Below, piece by piece: positions 7,881 to 14,863 of a stretch of 22,377 nt of DNA (its first letter is position 1; each line of letters starts with the position of its first letter). Below the pieces are notes generated by a model. That model ran no database searches and was not told the DNA's origin. It was given only the letters and a program-made list of their open reading frames with translations. Source of the stretch: Hungateiclostridiaceae bacterium UBA3922. GTDB taxonomy: Bacteria > Bacillota > Clostridia > Acetivibrionales > DTU013. A program made the translations under genes and the position numbers. The stretch spans positions 2,449 through 24,825 of the forward strand of contig DGEQ01000014.1 of the NCBI GenBank assembly GCA_002386045.1. Direction: 5' to 3'.

Positions 7881-8531
7881 TCAGGCTTCGTGCTTCTCTT
7901 CAAGCTGCTTCCTCAGCCCGTCGACTATCCTGTTTATCCTTTCACTCTCCATCTTGGCGCTTACCCTGTTCACTACGAGCCTGGCGCTTATGTCGGCTAT
8001 GGTCTCCAGCACGACCAGCCCGTTCTCCTTCAGTGTCCTCCCGGTTTCCACCAGGTCCACTATCACCTCGGCCAGCCCCACCAGCGGCGCCAGCTCCACG
8101 GAACCGTTGAGCTTTATCACTTCGATGGATTCGCGCCGTTTGTGTTCGAAATACTCCCTCGCGATACGGGGATACTTGGTCGCCACCCTCTTGTTGTTGA
8201 GGCTGTCGAGCTTCCCTGCGAGTTCCGCGGGTCCCGCCACCACCATTTTGCAGGCGGCAAAGCCGAGGTCCAGCACCTCGTACAGGTGCCTTCCCTCCTC
8301 AAGGAGAGTATCCTTCCCGACGATCCCCATGTCCGCCGCCCCGTATTCCACATATGTGGGGACATCGGCGGGCTTCACGAGGAAAAACCTGATTTTGCCG
8401 GATTCATCGGTGAAAATCAGTTTCCTCGACCCGGCCCTGTACTCCGAGCAGTCGATCCCGATCTTCTCCAGCATTTCCACTGCGGCATCAGTCAGTCTTC
8501 CCTTGGACAACGCTATCGAAAGGTACCGCAT
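7881..8531 (-). CDS. hisG: HisG, ATP phosphoribosyltransferase, short form
   Basis: HisG joins ATP to PRPP to make PR-ATP, the committed step of histidine synthesis. At 216 residues it is the short form, lacking the C-terminal ACT-like regulatory domain, and this class works as a hetero-octamer with HisZ. Seen in the sequence are LSIALSKGRLTDAAVEMLEKIG at the start, AADMGIVGKDTLLEE, and the PRPP-loop region SVELAPLVGLAEVIVDLVETGRT. The ATG at 8531 is preferred over a GTG at 8540 because AAGGGG lies 7-8 nt before the ATG but directly abuts the GTG. The hisZ stop is 5 nt upstream, so translation is probably coupled and gives balanced subunits. Confidence 0.96.
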   Translation of the reverse strand: MRYLSIALSKGRLTDAAVEMLEKIGIDCSEYRAGSRKLIFTDESGKIRFFLVKPADVPTYVEYGAADMGIVGKDTLLEEGRHLYEVLDLGFAACKMVVAGPAELAGKLDSLNNKRVATKYPRIAREYFEHKRRESIEVIKLNGSVELAPLVGLAEVIVDLVETGRTLKENGLVVLETIADISARLVVNRVSAKMESERINRIVDGLRKQLEEKHEA

Positions 8532-8536
8532 ACTCT

Positions 8537-9793
8537 TCACCCCTTCAACAACTCGCTGATTTTTACCCTGGCCGTCTCTCCCGACTGTACGTAATGGATC
8601 TCGATATTGTCCTCGTCCAGGATGCTGATGACGCCGCCTATGTCCTTTTCGGCCGCGTACCTGACAGCCTCCTGCACGGTCATGTTGGAAACGTCCAGTT
8701 CAACAGCCAGTCCCTGTTTCCTCAGCACAGAGCACAGTTCGAACGCCGCGGCCCGGCCTTCCCTGAGATAATGCACGAACGTATCCGTGACGGGTTTCTC
8801 TGCCGGGGCCTTCTGCCTCTGGAGGGCTGCCATGACCATGTTCACGCCAAGCGTGAAACCTGTGGCAGGGCAGTCCTTCCCGAACTCGCCTGCGAGCCTG
8901 TCATACCTGCTGCCCGTAAGTATCGGGAAACCAACGCCGTAAGTAAAGCCCCTGAAAATGACGCCAGTATCATAAGTCTGGTCCCTCAGCATCCCGAGAT
9001 CCACGGATATGTACCGTGAATGCCCGTAATCATCTAGTATTTCAAGGATCTCGCTGATATTGTCCAGCGCGGCTTTTGACTTTTCGTTCAGGTTATATGA
9101 GCGGGCCTTCTCTATAACATCGGAGGACCCGAAGAAGCGCGGCAGGCCGAAGATCAGCTGTTTCAGGTCGTCCCTGATGCTGGTGCGTTTCAGGAACTCG
9201 CCGAGGCCGACGTTGTCCTTCCTGTATATAAGCATCCTTACCTGCGAGACTTCCTCGTCGGAAAGCCCTGTCTCTTCCATCAGCCCGTTGAAGAATTCCA
9301 CCTGCCCGATATCGATCTGGAAATTCTCAAGGCCGCTGGTTTTAAGCGCCTGTATGGCTATCGATATCACTTCGGCATCCGATTCCGGCGTGTTCACTCC
9401 GAATATCTCGACGCCGGCCTGGGTGAATTCGCTCTGCTTGCCGCCCCCGTAATCATTGTAGCGGTAAACGTTGCCGATGTATGAAAACCTGAGCGGCCAT
9501 GCTGCATCCTTGAATTTCGTGGCTGTTATCCTTGCTACGGGGACCGTGAAGTCGGGCCTGAGGACAAGTATCCTTCCCTGCTGGTCAAAGAACTTGAACA
9601 TGTTTTCCTGCAGGATGCCGCTGCCCTCGGATGCAAACACGTCATAGAACTCGATGGCGGGCGGTTCGACCTCTCTGAACCCGTAACTCCTGAAAAGCAT
9701 CCTCAGCCTGTGTTCCAGTTCCCTCTTCTGGTAGCAGTCATCACAAAGGATGTCATGCACTCCGTCAGGCGTGTATATTTTCCACTTGGACAA
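8537..9793 (-). CDS. hisZ: HisZ, regulatory subunit of ATP phosphoribosyltransferase
   Basis: HisZ is a catalytically inactive paralogue of histidyl-tRNA synthetase. It binds short HisG, makes it active and gives histidine feedback control. The HisRS-like core shows IYTPDGVHDIL, the motif-2 region FSYIGNVYRYNDYGGGKQSE and FTQAGVEIFG, and GVGFPILTGSRYDRLAGEFG. A C-terminal part of about 90 residues resembles a reduced anticodon-binding fold, as in many Firmicutes HisZ. True HisRS is unlikely given the degenerate substrate motifs and the position beside short hisG. A TTG start at 9793 is preferred: AGGGGGG ends a few bases upstream, whereas the GTG at 9802 directly abuts that G-run. It is the first gene of the operon. 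Confidence 0.93.
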   Translation of the reverse strand: MSKWKIYTPDGVHDILCDDCYQKRELEHRLRMLFRSYGFREVEPPAIEFYDVFASEGSGILQENMFKFFDQQGRILVLRPDFTVPVARITATKFKDAAWPLRFSYIGNVYRYNDYGGGKQSEFTQAGVEIFGVNTPESDAEVISIAIQALKTSGLENFQIDIGQVEFFNGLMEETGLSDEEVSQVRMLIYRKDNVGLGEFLKRTSIRDDLKQLIFGLPRFFGSSDVIEKARSYNLNEKSKAALDNISEILEILDDYGHSRYISVDLGMLRDQTYDTGVIFRGFTYGVGFPILTGSRYDRLAGEFGKDCPATGFTLGVNMVMAALQRQKAPAEKPVTDTFVHYLREGRAAAFELCSVLRKQGLAVELDVSNMTVQEAVRYAAEKDIGGVISILDEDNIEIHYVQSGETARVKISELLKG

Positions 9794-9957
9794 GCCGGGC
9801 ACCCCCCTGTAGCGCGTTTGCGCTGTCCCGGGACCGGTACGATTTTCGCGAGCATCCCTCCAACCTGCGGATACTTTTCCGCCGGGACAGCAGCGGATAT
9901 AGCGCCATCCAATCTGCTTTATTGCTTTATCACGCTAAACTGATAAATAGATGAATT
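9794..9957 (-). promoter_or_regulatory. his operon leader with long-range inverted repeat
   Basis: The predicted leader is about 160 nt. A perfect 10-bp inverted repeat, GCTGTCCCGG at 9822-9831 and CCGGGACAGC at 9882-9891 on the plus strand, encloses a 50-nt loop. A second small hairpin, AGCGC-AAAC-GCGCT (9811-9824), overlaps the long stem by three bases, so the two compete. I see no run of histidine codons, no U-tract terminator and no T-box GGUGGNACCGCG motif. Regulation by leader structure is therefore only a suggestion. Confidence 0.4.
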
Positions 9958-9963
9958 GACAAT

Positions 9964-9992
9964 ATTATAGAATATGGAAATGGATTTGTCAA
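9964..9992 (-). promoter_or_regulatory. his operon promoter, perfect sigma-A consensus
   Basis: On the minus strand TTGACA (9987-9992) and TATAAT (9964-9969) are both perfect consensus hexamers with the ideal 17-nt spacer. They lie in an AT-rich island just beyond the stop of the small upstream gene. Transcription should begin near 9957, about 164 nt before the hisZ TTG. Such a strong promoter implies that output is limited by a repressor, by the leader, or by HisZ feedback. Confidence 0.9.
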
Positions 9993-9998
9993 TATCTT

Positions 9999-10193
9999 TT
10001 AATCGAGGTGCAGTTCGGATGCGATGATGTCGAGGTGGTTCCCCGAGCATCCGCTTCCGTTCCAGTGGATGCAGTTCCTGCAGGAAATGCTTTCAGTATG
10101 GTCCGGTCTCCCGGCGGGATGCCTGTAGCCCAGGTGTCTGCATGACCGCGCTATCGCGGCAAGGCTTTCATCACTGTAATCATAGATATCCAT
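9999..10193 (-). CDS. Small Cys-containing protein of unknown function
   Basis: This 64-residue protein is not one I can name. It is probably real because GGAGG lies 6 nt before the ATG and the gene fits between pcrA and the his promoter. The N-terminal half is acidic, then basic (MDIYDYSDESLAAIARSC). The C-terminal half has Cys38, Cys41 and Cys49 in the pattern C-x2-C-x7-C (SCRNCIHWNGSGCSGNHLD), with another Cys at 18 and several His residues, so a small metal-binding knuckle is possible. There is no signal peptide or membrane segment. It lies 91 nt downstream of pcrA with a hairpin in between, so it may be read with pcrA or on its own. The his promoter begins only a few bases past its stop. 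Confidence 0.65.
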   Translation of the reverse strand: MDIYDYSDESLAAIARSCRHLGYRHPAGRPDHTESISCRNCIHWNGSGCSGNHLDIIASELHLD

Positions 10194-10215
10194 ATGATAC
10201 CTCCGGACAAAGTAC

Positions 10216-10237
10216 GGTACCGGGAAATCCCGGTACC
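10216..10237. other. Perfect hairpin between pcrA and the small Cys gene
   Basis: GGTACCGGG and CCCGGTACC form a perfect 9-bp stem around a 4-nt loop (AAAT on the plus strand). It falls after the pcrA stop and about 22 nt before the start of the small gene. Downstream on the minus strand there is only GTACTTTG, not a true U-tract, so it would be a weak terminator, a pause site or an mRNA-stability element. Confidence 0.5.
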
Positions 10238-10284
10238 TGGTTACACTGTATTATTTGCAGAACACCTGTATGATATACCGCCCG

Positions 10285-12711
10285 TCAGAGCCTGACCAGG
10301 TTGGCAAACTCAGCCAGCAGGCGCTTCATCCCGTGGTTTTTGAACTGTATCTCAAGCACCTGGTCACCCTTGTCGATCATGACGCCGGTGATGGTGCCGA
10401 TCCCGAATTTCTTGTGCACCACCCGGTCTCCGGCCTTGTATTCTGCAGCGGCGGCCTTTCCTTTCCCTGCTGACTGACCCGGCACACCGATGCCCGGGAC
10501 AGGTTTGAAACCGCCGATGCCGCGGCCTTCGCCGAAGCCGTGGCCCCCGTGCCATGCATAACTGCTCCGGCCTGCAGACCCGCCGGCACCGCTCTTCCTG
10601 TCGCCGCAGATCTCTATAAGTTCATCCGGGATGTCTTCCATGAACCTGGAGCACCTGTTGTAAGAAGTGCTGCCAAAAAGCGTCCTTGCATGGGTGCTGG
10701 TGAAATAGAGCCTTTCCATGGCCCTTGTTATGCCGACATAGCAGAGCCTTCTCTCCTCCTCCAGGGCGGCTTCACTTTCCATCGAGCGCAGCCCCGGGAA
10801 CACACCCTCTTCGAAGCCGGGTATGAACACTACGGGGAACTCGAGCCCCTTTGCGCTGTGCAGCGTCATCAGCGCCGTGTAGTCCTGTTCGGTTTCCATG
10901 CTGTCTATGTCCATCACCAGCGAGACATTGGCCAGGTACGCTTCGAGCCCTTTTTCCTCGCTCCGGGTCTCGAAATCCATGGCACCCGATATGAGTTCCC
11001 TGATGTTTTCGATGCGGTTCTTCGACTCCTCGGTGTCTTCCGCCTGCAGTTCGTCCAGTATGCCCGACTTGTTTATCACCGCATCGATGAGCTCGGATAC
11101 GCCGGCGCTTTCCGACATCTTCCTGAAGTCTCTGATCATGTCCGCAAACCCGGTGAGCCTGTCTGCCGCACGTTTCAGTTCAGGTATCTCCGACGCGGAC
11201 GAGACTATCTCGAATATGCTGCAGCCCCTTTCGACTGCAAGTTCTTCGGCTGTGCCCAGCGTCGTATTGCCGATGCCTCTCCTGGGCACGTTGATTATCC
11301 TCTTGAGCGCGATATCGTCCGACGGATTCTGTATTAGCCTGAGGTACGCGATGATGTCCTTGATTTCCTTCCTGTCGTAGAACCTGAGCCCTCCGAATAC
11401 CCGGTAGGGTATCCCTGCCCTCATGAACGCCTCTTCAAGCGCACGGGACTGGGCATTCACCCTGTACAGCAGCGCGAAGTCACTGTATTCCCTGCCCTCT
11501 TCCCGCACAAGCCTTTCTATCTCCCTTGTTATGAAATCGGCCTCTTCCCTCTCGTCGCCGGCTTCGTAATACCGTATCCTCTCGCCCTTCTCATTCCTGG
11601 TCCAGAGTTTCTTGCTCTTCCTGCCGTGATTCTTCCTGATCACGTTGTTGGCGGCATCGAGTATAGTGCCGGTGGAACGGTAATTCTGCTCCAGCTTGAT
11701 GACCTTCGTGTCGCCGAAGTCTTTTTCGAATTCCAGGATATTGCGTATGTCCGCCCCCCTGAAGCTGTAGATGGACTGGTCGTCGTCGCCCACGACGCAG
11801 AGGTTCCGGAAGTTCCCCGAAAGCAGGTTTACCAGCATATACTGGGCGTGGTTCGTGTCCTGGTATTCATCCACCAGTATGTACCTGAACTTTATCCGGT
11901 ACTCTTCCATGACGTCCGGGTTGTCGACGAACAGCTTTATCGTCAGCATTATTATGTCGTCGAAATCCAGCGCATTATTGCTTTTGAGCTTTTTCTGGTA
12001 AAGGTCGTATATGGCGGCTATCTTGCCGAGCCGGTAATCAGATCCCGCATCCCTGGCGAAATCCTGCGGTTCCCTGAGTTCGTCCTTTGCCCTGCTTATC
12101 TTCGCGAGCACTTCCTTTACCGGGAAGTTGCTCTCATTGAACCTCAGTTCCTTCATACAGTCCTTTGCAAGCGCCTGCTGGTCAGCCGTGTCGAATATGA
12201 CGAAATTCCTGCTGTATCCGAGCCTGTCGATGTACCTCCTCAGGATCCTGACACACGCCGCGTGGAACGTACCGACCCATATGCCTTCCACGGCTTCGCC
12301 AAGCATGTTTTCAAGCCGTTCCTTCATTTCCCTCGCGGCCTTGTTTGTGAAAGTGATGGCCAGGATCGACGAGGGATGGACGGGGTTGTCCATCATGATA
12401 AGACGGAGCCTTTCCTGTTCTTCAGGCGTGACGTCGCCGCCCGAAGCGGCTCTGCGCATGAGTTCGATATCCGCCCCGGTAAGGCTCGGGGGAACTCGTT
12501 CCGAATGGTAAGCGTTCCCGTACTTTATCATGTACGCGATCCTGTTCACAAGTACCGAGGTCTTGCCGGACCCGGCGCCGGCCAGGACCAGCAAAGGCCC
12601 TTTTACCTGGAAAACAGCCTGTCTCTGCTGGGGGTTGAGCCTTCCATATTCCTTCTCCAGCAGTTCCTTCCTCAACTTTAAGAATTCAAGCCTGTCTACA
12701 TCAGTAATCAT
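10285..12711 (-). CDS. pcrA: PcrA/UvrD-type superfamily 1 DNA helicase
   Basis: PcrA is an ATP-driven 3'-5' DNA helicase for nucleotide excision repair, plasmid replication and removal of RecA filaments. The 808-residue protein shows the Q-motif LNPQQRQAV (25-33), Walker A GAGSGKT (45-51), TFTNKAAREM, GTFHAACVRILRR, Walker B DEYQDTN (281-287), VGDDDQSIYSFRGA (307-320), QNYRST (342-347), LHSAKGLEFPVVF and the VGITRAMERLYFT motif. The C-terminus GDRVVHKKFGIGTI onward matches the Tudor-like domain of Gram-positive PcrA, which contacts RNA polymerase. An insert near residues 65-110, between Walker A and motif Ia, is long compared with Bacillus PcrA. AGGGTG lies 8 nt before the ATG. It has its own promoter and a possible LexA box upstream. 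Confidence 0.97.
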   Translation of the reverse strand: MITDVDRLEFLKLRKELLEKEYGRLNPQQRQAVFQVKGPLLVLAGAGSGKTSVLVNRIAYMIKYGNAYHSERVPPSLTGADIELMRRAASGGDVTPEEQERLRLIMMDNPVHPSSILAITFTNKAAREMKERLENMLGEAVEGIWVGTFHAACVRILRRYIDRLGYSRNFVIFDTADQQALAKDCMKELRFNESNFPVKEVLAKISRAKDELREPQDFARDAGSDYRLGKIAAIYDLYQKKLKSNNALDFDDIIMLTIKLFVDNPDVMEEYRIKFRYILVDEYQDTNHAQYMLVNLLSGNFRNLCVVGDDDQSIYSFRGADIRNILEFEKDFGDTKVIKLEQNYRSTGTILDAANNVIRKNHGRKSKKLWTRNEKGERIRYYEAGDEREEADFITREIERLVREEGREYSDFALLYRVNAQSRALEEAFMRAGIPYRVFGGLRFYDRKEIKDIIAYLRLIQNPSDDIALKRIINVPRRGIGNTTLGTAEELAVERGCSIFEIVSSASEIPELKRAADRLTGFADMIRDFRKMSESAGVSELIDAVINKSGILDELQAEDTEESKNRIENIRELISGAMDFETRSEEKGLEAYLANVSLVMDIDSMETEQDYTALMTLHSAKGLEFPVVFIPGFEEGVFPGLRSMESEAALEEERRLCYVGITRAMERLYFTSTHARTLFGSTSYNRCSRFMEDIPDELIEICGDRKSGAGGSAGRSSYAWHGGHGFGEGRGIGGFKPVPGIGVPGQSAGKGKAAAAEYKAGDRVVHKKFGIGTITGVMIDKGDQVLEIQFKNHGMKRLLAEFANLVRL

Positions 12712-12770
12712 CAGATCAGCACCCTGTCAAAATCCATGTCCCCGTTCGGGTTTAATAAGCTGCCTCTCCC

Positions 12771-12799
12771 ATTATAACCAACGATATGCCGGTGCGCAA
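12771..12799 (-). promoter_or_regulatory. pcrA promoter
   Basis: On the minus strand TTGCGC (12794-12799) is followed after 17 nt by a perfect TATAAT (12771-12776). The transcript would start near 12764, leaving a leader of about 50 nt before the pcrA ATG. Confidence 0.8.
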
Positions 12800-12807
12800 C
12801 ACGAAAA

Positions 12808-12821
12808 CAAACATTTGTTCG
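12808..12821 (-). promoter_or_regulatory. Candidate LexA (SOS) box upstream of pcrA
   Basis: The minus strand reads CGAACAAATGTTTG, matching the Gram-positive LexA/DinR consensus CGAACRNRYGTTYC at 13 of 14 positions. It ends 8 bp upstream of the pcrA -35 hexamer. UvrD-type helicases are SOS-induced in some bacteria, so the context fits. The upstream position is less usual for a repressor than one overlapping the -10 to +1 region. Confidence 0.55.
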
Positions 12822-13014
12822 AATGCCTGATTATTCCTGCTTCTGATCGTTCAGCATCCCGGGAAATACCGGAGGTGCCGGGAAAACCTCTGCCGGCGGT
12901 CCGTACCGGGTCCTGCCGGGCAGGAGCTCAGAAGCTCCCTGGCGTACCTGTGCCGGCAGGAGATGATGTCCCGGGATTTCCCCGCATGTGCAGGTTTCAC
13001 CCGGCGCACTGCAT

Positions 13015-13050
13015 AAAAAAGGACGGTCCCTGTTTTTCGGGAACCGTCCC
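13015..13050 (-). terminator. Rho-independent terminator built on a GGGACGGTYC inverted repeat
   Basis: On the minus strand a stem pairs GGACGGT-T-CCC with GGG-ACCGTCC (10 bp and one bulged T, A-rich loop) and is followed at once by TTTTTT. It lies 131 nt past the stop of the zinc-ribbon gene and should end its transcript. The arm sequence is shared with the inverted repeat at 18995-19063. Confidence 0.75.
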
Positions 13051-13080
13051 CGTCATGCGATTTTGCTGTCCAACATACAT

Positions 13081-13147
13081 CCGGCAGCAATACTGCTACG
13101 TTTTCTGCGATAACCGGCCGCAATGCTGCAGTGTTTTCCCGCAGTTG
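13081..13147. repeat. Two-copy imperfect tandem repeat, about 33 nt
   Basis: Two units begin CCGGCAGCAATACTGC (13081) and CCGGCCGCAATGCTGC (13114). They agree at about three quarters of the first 25 positions and diverge after that. The repeat lies in the 3' untranslated part of the zinc-ribbon gene, between its stop and terminator. Confidence 0.4.
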
Positions 13148-13180
13148 TCCGCCGCGGCGCTCCAGTCCGTCTTTGCTGGC

Positions 13181-13846
13181 TTACCAGCCGAATTCGAAGG
13201 TATAACCCAATGAATCGACGACCTCCCGAACCGTCCCGACAAATTCGCTGATGTGACCGAGATTGGCTATTATGACCGCGATCAGGGCAACGGTATATAT
13301 CAGGCCAAGTACGAACACTGCCCTTGCGTAGTTCCTGGTGTTTTTATTGAACGAATTCACGAAGCTCCACACCAGTATCATGATGAATCCTACTACCGGA
13401 ATGGATGTCAGGAACAATATACCTAAGAACTTCCAGAATGACAGCGGTCCTGTCTTTTCGATTATTATAGATCTTGCAGGCTCGTCGGCCTGTGGGACAG
13501 GCTGTTTCGGGGCCTGCTGGTACTGCGTCTGTGCCGGTCCCGCCTGCGGTGACGGCTGCGCCGCTGCTGTCTCAGCCGGCTGCTTTTCGGGTTCGGGCCT
13601 TGCTTCGGGCTGTACCGGTCCTGCCTGGGGCATGTCGGACGTTACCGCCTGCTGTTCCTGCGCCTGAGCAGTTTCCGATCCCTCAGCGTTGCTCACCGCT
13701 TCCGCTTCCGCCTCAGCAACATCCACTGCTGCAGCTGTCTCTTCCTGCGCAGTGTCTGCATTCCCGGCGGCTTCGGCTTTAGCCCCGCAGTTCACGCAAA
13801 ACTTCGCATCTTCGGGCAATTGTACTCCGCAATTCGTACAAATCAT
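13181..13846 (-). CDS. Zinc-ribbon membrane protein of unknown function
   Basis: This 221-residue protein has three parts. Residues 1-22 form a zinc ribbon with two CxxC knuckles (Cys3, Cys6, Cys17, Cys20; MICTNCGVQLPEDAKFCVNCG). Residues 23-127 are a low-complexity linker of Ala, Glu, Gln and Pro, likely disordered. Residues 128-221 hold two hydrophobic helices, about 138-163 and 173-196, with NKNTRNYARA between them, a pattern seen in many Firmicutes zinc-ribbon membrane proteins. There is no signal peptide, so the ribbon probably faces the cytoplasm. GGAGGGG lies 7 nt before the ATG. It is a single-gene unit with its own promoter and terminator, divergent from ccdA. The role is unknown; an accessory or regulatory role in the envelope is only a guess. 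Confidence 0.85.
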   Translation of the reverse strand: MICTNCGVQLPEDAKFCVNCGAKAEAAGNADTAQEETAAAVDVAEAEAEAVSNAEGSETAQAQEQQAVTSDMPQAGPVQPEARPEPEKQPAETAAAQPSPQAGPAQTQYQQAPKQPVPQADEPARSIIIEKTGPLSFWKFLGILFLTSIPVVGFIMILVWSFVNSFNKNTRNYARAVFVLGLIYTVALIAVIIANLGHISEFVGTVREVVDSLGYTFEFGW

Positions 13847-13913
13847 ATCTTGTCCCCTCCATGATCTATATGGGTATCAAGTCCCGCTCAAGCGCGGTTC
13901 CCAATTCAGGAAT

Positions 13914-13942
13914 ATTATATAACATTTTTCCTCCGTTAGCAA
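13914..13942 (-). promoter_or_regulatory. Promoter of the zinc-ribbon gene
   Basis: On the minus strand TTGCTA (13937-13942) is followed after 17 nt by a perfect TATAAT (13914-13919). It lies about 70 nt before the ATG in an AT-rich patch. A separate AT-rich patch at 14005-14020 contains TATAAT on the plus strand and might serve the divergent ccdA gene, but no convincing -35 goes with it. Confidence 0.75.
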
Positions 13943-14137
13943 CGCATGGCACAGGCTGCCGGGATGCCCGCCGCAAATCGCTGTTTATGCCTGCCCTTAC
14001 CGGGTATTTATATAATTAACCTTGACACATGTTGCAGTGCCTGGCAGGCGCTGCCGCTGTTTCCGGCATCAGTCACATACGCATGCCGGTAAACAACTCC
14101 TCAAATGCCATTGTAAAGCAGGAGGAACTTCGGTACG

Positions 14138-14839
14138 ATGACATATGTGCTTACGTTCGCAGAAGGGATTCTGACATTTATATCGCCTTGCATACTGCCC
14201 ATGCTGCCCGTCTACCTGCTCTACCTGGCCGGGACGCCGGCAGGCCAGGATGGCGGGACACCTTCAGGCGCCGGTACCGAAACCCGGCGGAGCAGGAACC
14301 GGCTGATGATAAATTCCCTCGGGTTCGTCACGGGATTCACGCTGGTGTTCGTGGCCATGGGCGCCGCCGCGGCGATGATGGGATCGCTCCTTCAGAGGAA
14401 CAGGCCGGTCCTGCTGATGATAAGCGGGGCTTTCATGATCCTCTTCGGTCTCAATTTTACAGGGGTGATCAGGATCGGCTTTCTGGACAGGGAAAAACGC
14501 TTCAGCCCCAAACTCGACAACCTGAGGTTCCCTGGTTCAGTACTTTTCGGCATTGCTTTCGGGTTCGGCTGGTCACCGTGCCTCGGGACGTTCCTCGGGT
14601 CGGCGCTGGCCCTTGCCGGCAGTTCCGAAACGGTCGCCGAAGGAATGCTGATGCTGCTGGTCTACTCGGCCGGGCTGGCTATTCCGTTTGTCGTTTCGGC
14701 GGCGATATTTGAAAACGTGAAATCGCTGCTCGGCTGGTTCAGCAGGAACAGCAGGACGATCAGGGTCGTATCCGGCATCTTGCTGATCGCCGCAGGAGTA
14801 TGGTTTTTCAGGAACGGCCTGGTACTGGCACTGGCCTAG
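14138..14839 (+). CDS. ccdA: CcdA-type thiol-disulfide transporter
   Basis: CcdA is a polytopic membrane protein of the DsbD/CcdA family. It passes electrons from cytoplasmic thioredoxin to thioredoxin-like proteins outside the membrane. The 233 residues hold about six hydrophobic segments. The redox cysteines are Cys18 in TFISPCILPMLP and Cys148 in GFGWSPCLGTFLGS, both in the family's Pro-Cys context. A Gly/Thr/Arg-rich cytoplasmic or external loop lies near residues 32-53. AGGAGG is 12 nt before the ATG, a long gap; no better in-frame start is visible. The next gene, 18 nt downstream, encodes a membrane-anchored thioredoxin, the natural recipient of its electrons. Use in cytochrome c maturation is possible, but no cytochrome genes are nearby. 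Confidence 0.93.
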   Translation: MTYVLTFAEGILTFISPCILPMLPVYLLYLAGTPAGQDGGTPSGAGTETRRSRNRLMINSLGFVTGFTLVFVAMGAAAAMMGSLLQRNRPVLLMISGAFMILFGLNFTGVIRIGFLDREKRFSPKLDNLRFPGSVLFGIAFGFGWSPCLGTFLGSALALAGSSETVAEGMLMLLVYSAGLAIPFVVSAAIFENVKSLLGWFSRNSRTIRVVSGILLIAAGVWFFRNGLVLALA

Positions 14840-14863
14840 GAAGTTGTACAGGAGGTTATGCAC

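Larger units (their letters stand above)
12712..13180. other. 469-nt intergenic region upstream of pcrA
   Basis: I see no gene here. From left to right it holds the pcrA leader and promoter, a candidate LexA box, a stretch of GC-rich words (CCGGGAAA, TGCCGGCAGGAG, and the small hairpin GGAGCT-CAGA-AGCTCC), the terminator of the zinc-ribbon gene, and a 33-nt imperfect tandem repeat at 13081-13147. Open frames across it translate to Arg- and Cys-rich sequence without family features. Confidence 0.6.

Noticed and set aside
6760..8559. A very long plus-strand open frame (about 599 codons) across hisD and hisG
   Set aside because: It lies fully antisense to two well-supported enzymes, has no ribosome site or family motif, and is explained by codon bias in GC-rich genes.
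8537..9793. Reading hisZ as a true histidyl-tRNA synthetase
   Set aside because: It sits first in a his operon next to a short HisG that requires HisZ, and its C-terminal domain and substrate motifs look reduced.
9794..9957. A T-box riboswitch or His-codon attenuator in the his leader
   Set aside because: No GGUGGNACCGCG-like antiterminator sequence, no run of CAY codons and no stem with a U-tract.
12851..13123. A 90-codon minus-strand frame upstream of pcrA
   Set aside because: It crosses the zinc-ribbon gene's terminator, has no ribosome site, and its translation is Arg/Cys-rich without structure.
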